Below are positions 10,097-21,168 of a stretch of 64,000 nucleotides of DNA, in pieces. The stretch lies in assembly GCF_000003195.3 (NCBI RefSeq), contig NC_012873.2, positions 49,943,166 through 50,007,165 of the forward strand. The letters are read 5' to 3'. The notes below the pieces were generated by a model, which saw nothing but the letters and a program-made list of their open reading frames with translations, was not told where the DNA came from and did not search any database. Position 1 is the first letter of the stretch, and each line of letters opens with the position of its first letter. The stretch comes from Sorghum bicolor. Its lineage: Eukaryota; Streptophyta; Magnoliopsida; Poales; Poaceae. A program made the position numbers and the translations under genes.

Positions 10097-13000
10097 ATGG
10101 ATAGATGTTGGGTGCATGATGTGCTCTTTACGACTGAGTATATTTTTGGTATCATGTCTTTTGTGAACTCCATCAGAGAAAGGTTCACTGAGGCTGAACA
10201 ATTTTTGTGTTCATGTAGAGAGTGTATGAACCGTCACACTTTGCCCCAAGATGAAGTGGAGAGGCACCTACTAATGAAAGGCATGTCCACTACATATACA
10301 AGGTGGATAAACCATGGAGAGCCCATCGAGGTTCATGTTTTGGGGGAACCAATACATCATGATGGAATGCTAATTCATTGGTAACTAAGGACACTAATGA
10401 TGGTGGATTGATGGGATGTTAAGGGACCTCATCGGCTCTGAACATGTAAATGATGATGGACATGAAGATGGAAACCCATCCAAAGCCACTGCATCACATT
10501 TCAAACATTTGACTAAAGAGGCTAAGTGTGACCTATATCCTAGTTGCACCAATTTTTCAAGGTTGTCATTTGTGATCAAGCTGCTCTATGTGAAGTCATA
10601 CTATAGGGTTGCTAACTCAGCATTTTTAGTATTTTTTGAAGATATCATCAGAAGCTTTCCCATAGTTCGAAACTATTCCAAAATCATATGATGAAGCAAA
10701 GAAAATGCCTTGTGAATTAGGAATTGGTTATACATCAATTCATGTGTGCCCGAACAATTGTGTGCTACTTAGGAAAGAAATGTAGGGAAGAATAATTGTC
10801 CAGTCTGTGAAGCCTCTAGATGGAAAGATCCTGAGAAGAAGAAGGTTCTTGCAAAGGTATTGTGGCATTTTCCATTGATACCTAGGCTACAAAGGTTGTT
10901 TGTTTCAAATAAATCATCTGAGGAAGTACAATGGCATAAGTTGAAGAGAAAACTCAATGAGAAGGAAATGACATATCCTGCTGATGGAAAGGTATGGGAA
11001 GATTTTGACAAGTGTTGGCCTGATTTTGCTGAAGATGCACGAAACCTAAGACTTGAACTTCCCACAGATGGTTTTAACTCTTTTAGCAACATGAGTTCAT
11101 TTTATAGCATGTGGCCTGTTTTTGTGATTCCATACAACTTACCACCTTGGTTGTGCATGCAAGAATCTAATTTCATGATGGCATTGTTGATTCCCGGACC
11201 TCGTTCACTAGGGAAGGCCTTAGATGTTTTCTTGCAGCCTCTTGTAGAAGATTTACTTAAGCTATGGTCTAGTGTGAATACTATTGATGCTATCACCAGG
11301 AAGGATTTAAGCTTCATGTTGTAGTATTGTGGTTCATTCATCACTATCCAACACTAAGTACTCTATCCGGGCATACCACAAGTGGGTACTTTGCTTGTCT
11401 ATATTATGACAAAAATCCTCTATCCTATGCCATAAGGAAAAAGCTATGCTATATTGGGCACTGTCATTTTCTTCCTAGAGGTCATCATCTGCGCAAGGCG
11501 ATTTTGACTCTCTCCATGATACCAGCGCAAAGCCAGGTACTTTCACCAGACAAGAGCTACTACAAGAATTAGAAAAGGTTAAATATGTTAGAGTTGGATA
11601 GAAAAGGAAGCATTCTAGGAATCATGTGCCAATTTGGGGTAGAAGGGTTTGCTTGTGGGACTTACCATATTGGCCATCTCTAAAGCTTAGACACAATCTT
11701 GATGTCATGCACATTAAAAAATGTATGTGTAAATCTACTTGGTACCATTCTAGACATAAAAGGAAAGTCAAAAGACATAGTTAATGCAAGGTTAGATCTT
11801 GCTGACCTGAAAATTAGAAAGGAGTTCCAATTACAACATAGTGGAGATTCATATGACATGCCTAAAGCTCGATATACGTTGTCCAAAGAAGAATGAATTT
11901 CTAAATTTCTTGAAGGATGCCAAGTTTCTAGACAGGTATGCTTCTAATATACAAATATGCTTAACTGCTAATGCAATCAAATGGCAAGGTCTAAAACTCA
12001 TGATTATCACATTCTGTTGCAAAGGGTTTTGCTTGCTAGGCTAAGAGGTTTCTTGGGCAATGATATTTATCAAACAATTGCTGAGTTTGGCAAATTTTTT
12101 AGAAAATTGTGTAGTCAAAGATTGAACAAAGATTTGTTGGCTCGAATGAATATAGAAATACCTATCGTATTGTGCAAGTTTGAGAAAATCTTCCCTCCTG
12201 CTTTTTTTTGATGTGATGGTTCACCATGTTGTCCATTTGCCTAATGAGGCCATCCTTCAGGGATCTATGCAATTTGGTTGGATGTACCCAATTGAATGCC
12301 GCTTGTATACTCTAAAGAAGTCTGTTAGGAACAAGGCACGTCCATAAGGCTCAATTGTAGAGGCTTATGTGGCATATGAAGCCCTCACATTTTGCTCTAG
12401 ATATATGGAAGATTTAGAGACAAGGTTTAATCGGCTTCCAAGAAATATTTGATTTTCAGATCAATCATCATATATCATTGATGTTTTTGGGCATGGTGTT
12501 AATATTATAGGTGCATGTGACTTTTTTACTCCAAGGAAATTGATGAGCTGGTGTGGTGTATTCTCAACAATTGTGATCAGGCTGAGATATGCATAAAGTA
12601 TGTTTTGAAATTTCTATCTGTATATTACATTCATATTTTTAGATTAGTCACTTACTGAATTTTTTGGAGTTACATAATGTTTCAAGATGAATTAACAGCT
12701 TTAGGGGTGGTTGCTGCATACCTTTATAGAATGGCTAAGAATGGTTTTGCAAATTGGTTCAGGAATCATGTTAGTGTCTGAATAGTATCCTATTATTTTT
12801 GTCATGTTTTAGTTAATTATAATTAGACGCTAAGATATTATATTCAACTTTGCAGATCTGGAGGTTGAATGTAAGAGAGGTGGTAGATGATGATTTATTT
12901 GCCTTAGCTTGTGGCCCTGACACTAGAGTAAGATCATACTCCACTTGTGTTGTCAATGGTGTTCGGTTCAACACTGCCAAGCTTGACAAAAACAAGAAGA

Positions 13001-13652
13001 CACAAAACTCTGGTTTAGCCTATAGAGGTACATATAAATCAGAGACAATTGATTATTATGGTACACTTAAAGAGATTATTGAGATACCATACACCAGCAA
13101 GGATGATGGTACACCACGACCAGTTGTTTTTTACATGTGATTGGTACAAATTGGATGATAAGCATACATCATTGAAGGATGATGAGTTATACAAGAGTAT
13201 CAACATTGGCAACTTGCGGTACAAGGATTATTTTATTTTGGCAAGTCAAGCGACACAAGTTTTCTATTTACCGGATAATAAGTATAGAAAGAATTGGCGG
13301 ATTGTCCAAATGTTTAAGCATCGTAATTTGTATAATGTGTCTAAAATAGATGGTGTCATTTCCACTGCTACACCCTATCAAGAGCAGACATGTGTTGTGG
13401 ACATTGGGAAGCACCATCATTCCATTGAAAAAATTGCAGCAGGAGACCAGAAGTATGTGGCACACCTTTAAACCAAGATGATGAGGATGTCCTTGTTGTT
13501 CATGCTACTGAGGTTGCTCTACTTAATAAAAAAATCAACTAAATACTAATAGTGAAGCTAAAGAGTGTGATGAAGAAGAGGATGACACACTGATGGAGTA
13601 CTGGAGTGAAGAAGAAGCTACACCTGTTGAGGTAGATAGCGATGATGAGTAG
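10097..13652 (+). pseudogene. TNP2-type CACTA transposase, decayed
   Basis: Fragments in all three frames follow the order of plant TNP2 transposases. A transposase-associated N-terminal domain lies at about 10097-10384 (RECMNR.TLPQDEVERHLL, then WINHGE). The Transposase_21 core spans about 10800-11570 (RLQRLFVSNKSSEEVQWHK, GFNSFSNMSS.YSMWPV, YNLPPWLCM, LIPGPRSLGK). A DUF4218-like part is at about 12000-12460 (GSMQFGWMYPIE, FCSRYMEDLE). A DUF4216-like domain is at about 12855-13470 (DDLFALACGPD, RPVVFYMCDWYKLD when frames are joined). An acidic tail ends at TAG 13650-13652. An intron-like acceptor TTTGCAG precedes 12856. Several frameshifts and stops make it inactive. Confidence 0.88.
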
Positions 13653-13833
13653 TTTCTGTAATAGTGAAATAACCATGTGTCATGTAATATTATGTACTGT
13701 AATATTTTCTCACTTGGTGTCATGTACTAGTGAACCATGTGTCATGTAATATTATGTCTTGATCCTCCTTTGGTTTTGGGATTTTGGACCTTCAATGATC
13801 TTAGCTCTTTTTTCTTCTTGGATTCTTGCCTGG

Positions 13834-14562
13834 TGTTGACACTTCTAACGCCACTTCCACTAAGTTGTCATCCCTAGCATGGCGCCAGAAGTGTTTGGTA
13901 TAGAATTGCTCCTCTTAGATAAATATGGCATCCGCAAGCATACAGATAAAATACCATGATAGCACTTCACCGAGAAATATTCCAGGTATCCTTAATTTAT
14001 ATTTAGCTCAAGGGAAAGAACTAAGGACTTAAACTCAAGACAGATTCGCAAAATACGACTACTTATGAGAAATCAATCACACAGTCACTTACATTGGCAG
14101 GGGATAAGCCATAAGGGATAAAAAAGATAATAAATTATAAAGCATAGGGAATAAATCACGTAGAGATTAGAGATAGACTACTCATCATAAAGGTAGGTTG
14201 ACATCTGATTAGTTCATGAGATAAAAATTCTAGATAGGTTCTAATCTACTAAGCTATTCATCTACTCTAGCAAACACACAATCATATATAGCATAAGACT
14301 CTTCATCTATGTATAAGGAATATTACTGAAGAAAGCCAGAACATAGCAAGACTTCCTACGTAACTTAGATTCTACCTGTCCTATCAATGGGGAGTGGACT
14401 ATATAAGACTCAGCAAAGTTGTTACTTTCACAAACTACCACACGACCTGACTAATAGGATACATTTGTAGGTAAATAGCATCTAAGCACCATGCCTACAT
14501 GTGATCTACCACTTAACTCCCTCGCGAAGAAAGCTAAGCGCTTGGCAAACTTATATATAAAC
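13834..14562 (-). repeat. LTR/leader fragment of a gypsy-like element
   Basis: This segment begins TGTTGACAC at 13834. It then has a sequence whose reverse complement resembles a primer site (TGGCGCCATGCTAGGGAT, about 13876-13893), and from about 13905 a diverged LTR end in minus orientation related to the A/B/C LTRs (shared words such as CCGCAAGC and CACTTCACC). It is cut at 14562 by the SIRE LTR. The same arrangement, with the same TGTTGACAC border, occurs at 34566-35509. Confidence 0.55.
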
Positions 14563-16105
14563 TGAACGAGCATCTAGGCCCCTAATGATTTCGGTGATTA
14601 ATGACAATGTTGATTACTGTGACTAACGTGTGTTTTGCAGAGGCAAAGTCATTAGTGAGATCATGGTAATAGGTACTCGATGAACAGGGATGTACATGCC
14701 TACTTAATAGTGGAAATTATTTCGATTTTCAAAGGATGGATGGACATCGTCAAGATAGACTAGGTCTAAGTGCCATATGGTGAAGAAGGGCACTTAGAGT
14801 AGTTTAGGACTCTGTTTTCCTTTGACCGTACTATTAAGAGGGGCTTTGATCTAGTAGCTTGACATAGGCAAGGCTTTAGGTTTAGGTGTGGTACACACTT
14901 GGTAAATCTAGCACTAGGCAGCTCAGAGATAGTCCTTAGATCGAGAGGAACCATCTTCGTTTTGGAACGATCGTGTTTCGACGAAGTTAGGGTGCCTAAA
15001 AAGGCACCGGACGTTGCACCGGACGCTCTGTGAGTGCGTCCGGTGAGGTCCTTTAGCCGTTGGAGGGTTTGGTGCCTAGGGTTAGGCACCGGACGCTGGC
15101 ACTGGACTCACCGGGCAGCGTCCGGTCCCATACCTAGGGAGGTTGTAAACCTACCCCGAGCACTGGACGCTAGCACCGGACGCACCGGGTAGCGTCCGGT
15201 CTTAAACTCAGGGAGCTTGTAAAACTCCTCGGACCGGACGGTGCCACCGGACGCTGGGAAGTAGCGTCCGGTGACCTGTCAGAGGCAGTACAGTTAGCCG
15301 TTGAAGTGTCACCGGACGCTCGGTGCAGAGCGTCCGGTGCAACATCAACAACGTCCGGTGACCCCGTTTTCAGTGGAAAATGGTTGGCTGACCCTTGGAC
15401 TTCGTGGGGTGTATTTATACTCCTCCGCCTCGTCCATGAGAGCTCTCTTGCCCATTTGAACATCTGAGAAACTTGTTGTGGAGCAAGAGAGTAGCAAGAG
15501 ACTAGAGAGGATTGAGATTTGAGTGATTTCTTGTGAGAATCCTTCTCTAGTTGAATTCCAAGAGTCAAGTGTGCATCCACCACTCTCTAGTGCCTTGTTT
15601 GGGTCAAGTGAGAGTTCTTTGCTTGTTACTCTTGGTGATCGCCATCACCTAGATGGTTCGGTGGTGATTGGAGGCACGAAGACCGCCTAGAGTTCTTGTG
15701 GGTGGCTCGTGTCAAGCTTGTGAGTGGTTTTGGGCGATTCACCGTGACAGAGTGTCGAAGAATCAGCCCGTAGAGAGCATTTGGTCCTTGCGCGGACCAA
15801 GGGGGCGCAAGACCCTTGCGCGGGTGCTCCAACGAGGACTAGTGGAGAGTGGCGACTCTTCGATACCTCGGCAAAACATCGCCGAGCACTTTCTTCCACT
15901 ACTCCTTTACTTTCAAGCATTTACTTTGTGTTTTTACATTCCTAGAATTGCCATGCTAGAATAGGATTGGAACTAGGTTGTAAAACTTTTATCCGGTAGC
16001 TCCCTAGCCACACTAGGCACAAGGAGTTGAATTGGAGCTTATAGGTTGCTTAAATTTTTAGAGAAGCCCAATTCACCCCCCCTCTTGGGCATCTTAATCC
16101 TTTCA
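14563..16105 (+). repeat. 5' LTR of SIRE element D
   Basis: A 1543-bp LTR starts TGAACGAGCATC and ends CCTTTCA immediately before the primer site. It contains a cluster of CACCGGACGC and its complement GCGTCCGGTG in both orientations (about 15000-15360). A TATA-like TATTTATACTCC lies near 15412. The first 735 bp or so match 36393-37127 closely. Short GC-rich ORFs inside are chance products of the repeats. Confidence 0.88.
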
Positions 16106-16107
16106 AT

Positions 16108-16120
16108 TGGTATCAGAGCC
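16108..16120 (+). promoter_or_regulatory. Primer binding site, tRNA-iMet type
   Basis: TGGTATCAGAGCC lies two bases after the LTR end. It is the standard initiator-tRNA-Met primer site of plant Ty1/copia elements. Confidence 0.92.
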
Positions 16121-16156
16121 TCGTGCTCATTATTTAGGCTTCACCGCCTAGAGAAA

Positions 16157-17226
16157 GATGTCTAACGGGGATGGACCGCCACCCATGTTCGATGGGGATG
16201 ACTTTCCGTATTGATACGGATGGAGTCATACCTTGAGGCATGTGACTCAAAGTGCCTAAAAGCCGCGACCGAAGGGTTTCCCCCTCTAGCAAAAGACGCC
16301 GTTCTTAGTCCACAAGAACAAGAAAACGAAAAGTGGAATGCGAAGGCCAAAAACCACATCTTTAGAGGCCATTGCAAAGAGGTGTTCAACCGCGTTCGGA
16401 ACCACAAAACCGCCCATGCTCTATGGAAGGAACTTTGTGCGCTCCATGAGGGATCAAAGAGTGAACGCGAGGAACGCTATCACCTTGTGATGAAGAAGCT
16501 AAATACTTTTGAAATGCTTCCTAAAGAAAATGCTAATGAAATGTATTCTCGCTCAAATGAGTGCGGCGGATGTCGCAAGGAAGATACTATGTGTGCTTCC
16601 CATTGAGAAATATAGGCACATAGTAACCGTGCTTCATCAAGGCGATCTCTCCACCGCTACACCAACGGCCATATTGGGAAAGATCAATGCTCATGAGATG
16701 TATATGCACATGAACCCCCAAGATGGCTCCTCATCGACCAAGAAGGAGAATAAGGACTTGGCCCTCAAAGCTTCTCACAAGGGCAAAGCCAAGAAGATTG
16801 AAGTTGAGTCATCAACTTCAAGTGATGATGATGCATCCATTGCCCTCTTGGTGAGAAGAACCACCAAGATGTTGAAGAAGCTCAACAAGAATGGAGTCAA
16901 CTTTGACTCCAAGAAGAAGAAGTTCTTCACAAGTAGCAAGAGAAAGCCCATCTCTGAGATGGATTGCTACAATTGTGGTGATCTTGGTCATCTTGCTCAC
17001 CAATGTCCAAAGCCCAAAAAGGACAAGTACAAGAAGAAGAACAAAGAGCATGATGACTCAAGTGATGATGAGAAGAATGACAAAAAGCAACATAAGAAGA
17101 AAGGTGGCAAGAAGAAGGAGTACCACAAGAAGAAGAATGGCAAGGCCTACATTGTTGGTGATTGGCTCACCGACATTGAGAGCTCAAGTGGTGACTCCTC
17201 CGGCAATGAAAGTGATGATGAGAAGG
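16157..17226 (+). pseudogene. SIRE gag, N-terminal part
   Basis: The ATG at 16157 starts MSNGDGPPPMFDGDDFPY, the usual copia gag beginning (UBN2-type). A short deletion or frameshift follows at about 16200, then frames carrying ALWKELCALHEG and RYHLVMKKLNTFEML. A deletion near 16555 removes the part before MSAADVARKIL. A CCHC zinc knuckle, CYNCGDLGHLAHQC, lies near 16965-17010, followed by a very Lys-rich and Asp/Ser-rich region. The frame is then cut at 17226 by insertion of element C and resumes at 24724. Gag forms the virus-like particle; the breaks here make it non-functional. Confidence 0.85.
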
Positions 17227-18509
17227 TGTTGACGGTCCTTAATGCTCACATTTAACCATCAACTAATCATGGAAAAGGATCCTAATGCAACTAACACCTA
17301 GACTTAGGGTTTTATCTGACAGAATTCCACGAGTTTTGGTGTTTGTCTATTTCTGCAGGGGGTTATCAGGAAATATGGAAGAAAGGCCCACATGTCGGGA
17401 TTACATAGAGATATTAACGTGCCGCGCAATTTTCTATCATCTAGAAGACTCCAGAAGCCACGGGAACGAACGGGAAGCTGAGAGGCCTCAGGAACAGGGT
17501 GCCTGCCCAAGTCCTGAGGGCGCCCGCCCTAGAGTTCTGCCCAATCACGTCCAAACTCGCGGATCGTGCTTCACCGACCTAAAGGATCAAGGAAAACCGT
17601 GCGATTAATGTCGGTTTGATCCGACGGCCCAGATTCATCTGAAAAGACTATATAATCAAGGCCCCCTAGCCCCTGGAGATAATACCTCTTCTACAGAATC
17701 AAAGCTAGGGTTTCAATTCTTTATCCAAGTAGAGAGGATCCCTCTAGTTCTTCTAGTTCTACCTCTAGTTCATCTAGTTCTAGTTCTAGTTCATCTAGTT
17801 CTAGTTCTAGTTCCTCTAGTTCTAGTTCTAGTTAGTTCTAGTTGTAATCTAGAAAATAGGGAGAGAGAATAGGAGAGCGGAGGAGGAGGAGCCAGATCTG
17901 TCGGATCTTCCTCAACATTATACTTTTGCTGCAACTGGTTCGTTCTTCATCATTCTCCAAGTTCTTCAATTCATAATTCCTGAGTTCTTTAATTACTTTT
18001 ATTTATATTCAAGATATTTAGTGGATTCCCGCTTGCATCAAGTGCTCTAGTCTTTATAACGCTAGAGTAGTAATTAATAGATTAGATGTGGTGTTTAGTC
18101 TTGCAATTGCCTGGAATTGCACCCAATCCTACGGATTGTTGTGGTAGCCCTAGGATAGTGACAGCCCTAACGGTCGACGTATTCCACCACGTTCGGATCG
18201 GTGTTTGTAGGACCATAGTCAGACCTTCCTAGCCCCCTTCTCATCTCTTTCTGTGGTTAATGCTCTGATGTCCCGAAATAGATAATCTTGAAGTAATTCT
18301 TGATTCTTAGATCAACTAGAGAACTCTCAGGAAACTTCCTCTCTTCCCACCAAAAATAATCATATAGTTATCCTTGGGCGATCTTGGATCTTAATTAGTA
18401 CACTCACGTTCTCTGTGGAAAATCGATACTCTGGAATACTCTCGGGTGAAAGCTACATCGGTATCCGTGCGCTTGCGGATTTTTCTGTTTGCGTTTAAAA
18501 TACCCAACA
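17227..18509 (+). repeat. 5' LTR of element C
   Basis: A 1283-bp LTR begins TGTTGACGGTCC and ends AATACCCAACA. It is nearly identical to 23445-24718, which points to a fairly recent insertion. It contains a TCTAGT/TCTAGTTC short tandem array (about 17750-17838) and a TATA-like CTATATAATC near 17649. Short ORFs inside are shadows. Confidence 0.92.
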
Positions 18510-18516
18510 AGCTTTC

Positions 18517-18534
18517 TGGCGCCGTTGACGGGGA
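18517..18534 (+). promoter_or_regulatory. Primer binding site of element C, tRNA-Asp type
   Basis: TGGCGCCGTTGACGGGGA lies seven bases after the 5' LTR. It matches the tRNA-Asp 3' end except for one base (GAC in place of GCC). Confidence 0.85.
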
Positions 18535-18627
18535 ACGGTAGCTGTGCTACTTTCGAACCAAGTCGTCCGTGTATCCTTTTTCTTTTCTTTTTTTATCACA
18601 CTCACCTTATCATTTTCACTATACCAC

Positions 18628-18840
18628 ATGGATTTCACTCTAAGCATCAATGAGCATGGAATTTATTTCATAGCCACTTCATTTGCTCCATGCTCATATG
18701 CAACATCTTCCCAATCCATTGGTTTCTCCAACATCACCACATTCGAGATCTCCAACCCCCTCATCCTTTCTATTTATAAAAACTTAAAAAGGGCGGTTGT
18801 CGATGCATATGTCTATACTAAATATTGCAAATCTCGTTGA
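18628..18840 (+). pseudogene. Shortened leader ORF of element C (70 aa)
   Basis: The ATG at 18628 opens a 70-codon ORF. From residue 8 onwards (NEHGIYFIATSFAPCSY, then TTFEISNPLILSIYKNLKR) it matches in frame the C-terminal 63 residues of the 310-aa leader ORF of element A at 1161-2093. The first 240 or so codons present in A are missing here, so this is probably a deletion derivative. The last residues (AVVDAYVYTKYCKS) are almost unchanged between copies. Function is unknown. Confidence 0.6.
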
Positions 18841-20101
18841 GTTGATCTTGATATAGGTCAGCGTTGGAGGGGAAACCACTTCGCCGACATAAATTGATGG
18901 TTTCCCAAGGACAAGCTTAGTGTCCTAAAATAAGCACTGATCAGATCGTAACATGAGCTTTTAATTATTTGCAACATTACCTTGTGTGTTGAGCATATAA
19001 GGATAATTGTAAAAATATTCCTTCGGGTATTCTTGTCACTAACCTTTCCAGGATTGGAGCAAGAAGATCGGATGAATGACAAGTACAAGGTATGTCCAAC
19101 CAATCATCATACAACATTGAATTAAATTCATCCAAACTTGAATTTTGCAAAATTCAAGCTTGGGGGAGTACTTTAATAAAAACAGCCTTTGACATGTTGC
19201 TATGTTGGTTGTCCCTACCTTTGAGACATGCTCAATGTGTTAAATACTAATCACACTACTTCATCTCCACTTGAGTAGATCTCTATAAATGCTCTCATGC
19301 TACCTTTATTTGCTTTAGTATATGTCTAGGTTTGGAGTAGTTTCATTTATCTCTTAATTAATCATGGTGCTTAGTTTAGGGATGATGATCTTACTTTCAA
19401 GGGAGTTTAAATTAAGCATGATGCTTAGGTTAAAATGCCCTCCTAAATCAAATTAGACATGGTGTCTAGGTTGATTTTTGAGCCGATAGTATGCTATAGT
19501 AGATATGAGATATTTTGTTGGACTAACTCCTGCAGGAAAACTTTCAATATCGACCTGGGAAGTCCTGAGATAAACTCACATTGGAGACAAAGAGAGAGAC
19601 ACATGAATTTTAACGATTTACACAAGGAAAGCATAGCTCACAAGAGATGATCCATGGAGGGTGCCACAAACACGATGCACAACCGCTAAGAAAGGAAAGC
19701 TTCCACAAGGTGATATTGTACCATCACTCTTCAAGTAGGGTAACATCTTAAGGTACTTGACTATCACTTTTATAAGCTTCTCCTTGGTTCTGGTGTCCAC
19801 ATGAATAAAAGAGACAAACATGTATGATTTATAACTATAGATAACCAACCCAGTCGATTCAATATGTTTAGTCCTTCTACCTTTGTGAGCCCACACTCCT
19901 AATCATATGAGCTAAAATGTTGCACACTCAATCTTTGGAAGATATATATAAAAAGCAACATAAATATATATAGATTATCTTTCCATTAGGTTGAGCGATC
20001 TGATCTGACAAATATTTTAAATGTTACACTCATGATCTTATTATCCATCAACTTTGTCTTGCTCACTATGCTTAAGGTTAGAGAAGAACAAATACACTTT
20101 T

Positions 20102-20133
20102 GGTTCTGTTGGTGTTTTTCCACCAACAGAGCC
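20102..20133 (+). repeat. Inverted repeat / hairpin in element C
   Basis: GGTTCTGTTGGTG and CACCAACAGAGCC form a 13-bp stem with one G-U pair, separated by about six bases. It lies in non-coding DNA upstream of the gag-like fragment. Confidence 0.55.
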
Positions 20134-20369
20134 CATGCACTTGATCTTTGCCTTGTCTCTATGAGCAGGATACACTTCGAGTAAAACATGGAGGAGTTTT
20201 CCAACTCCTAGACTCCACCAAGTGAAGAACCTAGAGCACAAACACACTGGAGATACTAGACACTCAGGCAATCACTGCCCTGAGATGCTTGAGGACGTAA
20301 ACTACACCAATAACAACAACTACTACTACTACAACCGTCCTCAACAAAATCAAGAGAGGCGATCCAGGA

Positions 20370-21168
20370 CGCCCCGTCATCCCGATCTCCATCGGCATGG
20401 TGAACTTCCTAGAAGCACTCTGTGACTTTGGCTCCGGCGTCAACATTATGCTCAGGCTTGCAGATTGGACACTAAGTTTCCCAAAGGGAATATTGAAGAT
20501 CCTCTGCGTCCGAGTTGGTACCTTGTATGCCCTAGCAGACTTCGTGGTGATAGAGACTGGTACTGATGAGAGGGCACCCATCATCCTAGGAAGGCCATTC
20601 CTGAACACCTCGGGAGCTATCATCTACGCTAGTGCTGCCAAGATTAGTTTCTACATAAAGGGAAGGGAGGAGACATTTTCCTTCAAGAACAGGACTACAC
20701 AAATCTCAGAGCATTCCTGACATGAACCAAGGAAGGGGACCAACAGGAGGAACAGAAACAAGCAAATATGGACCGAGTCAGCAAAGATGGTCACTGCAGT
20801 TCAAGGAAGTCAAGATCGTTGACTTAAGTCACCGTTTCAGACCAAAAAGGACGATTCAGCTCCAGATGGCAGATCAGACATTCCGAAAGGTTGAAGGTTA
20901 TTGACATGGGAGAAGACGAGTACAATCCACCCATCATCCTTGGAAGACTGTTCTTCAGCACCGTTAAAACAATTATCTACATTGGAACCGGAGAAGTCCA
21001 CATGCACTTCCCCTCTGAGAAGGTACGCCACTATTTTACTGACCCTAACTATATAATTGAAGAATCTAAGCAGGTCAGGACAAAAAAGAAGACGACGCAA
21101 CCGCAATCAGAGAAGGCAAATCATCAAGGATGGATGGGCAGACTACGAAGGAGAAGTAGTAAGGTCTG
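20370..21168 (+). pseudogene. Tandem retropepsin-like region of element C
   Basis: The first unit (about 20370-20719) is a nearly whole gypsy aspartic protease: PVIPISIGM, then ALCDFGSGVNIM around the catalytic Asp (about 20430-20445), then APIILGRPFLNT and AAKISFYIKG. The second unit (about 20890-21165) has only the later part (DEYNPPIILGRLFF, then IYIGTGEVHMHF) and ends in a basic region. Its upstream catalytic segment is degraded. Both units also occur in element B. The protease would cleave gag; the second copy looks non-catalytic. Confidence 0.75.

Larger units (their letters stand above)
7695..13833 (+). mobile_element. Degenerate CACTA (En/Spm) DNA transposon region
   Basis: CACTACTACAAAAAATGG at 7784 and CACTACTGCAAGAAATGG at 8275 look like CACTA-family 5' ends. 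Both are followed by the same roughly 130-bp subterminal sequence. A decayed TNP2-type transposase gene follows (10097-13652). No matching inverted end was found before 13834, where an LTR fragment begins, so the 3' terminus is probably lost. Sequence from 7862 to 8750 and from 9303 to 10096 contains no convincing gene: it holds the duplicated terminus, simple AT-rich DNA and a GGTGG-rich patch near 9390-9500. Confidence 0.7.

Noticed and set aside
14766..15089. Minus-strand ORF shared at 36594-36917
   Set aside because: It is the reverse strand of the SIRE LTR U3 and exists twice only because the LTR does.
17285..17608. ORFs of 60-107 codons such as those beginning MQLTPRLRVLSDRIPRVLVF, repeated at 3174, 6574, 17285 and 23503
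   Set aside because: They lie in homologous places of the LTRs and appear because the LTR is repeated, on both strands. They span transcription-start regions and show no domain or coding bias.
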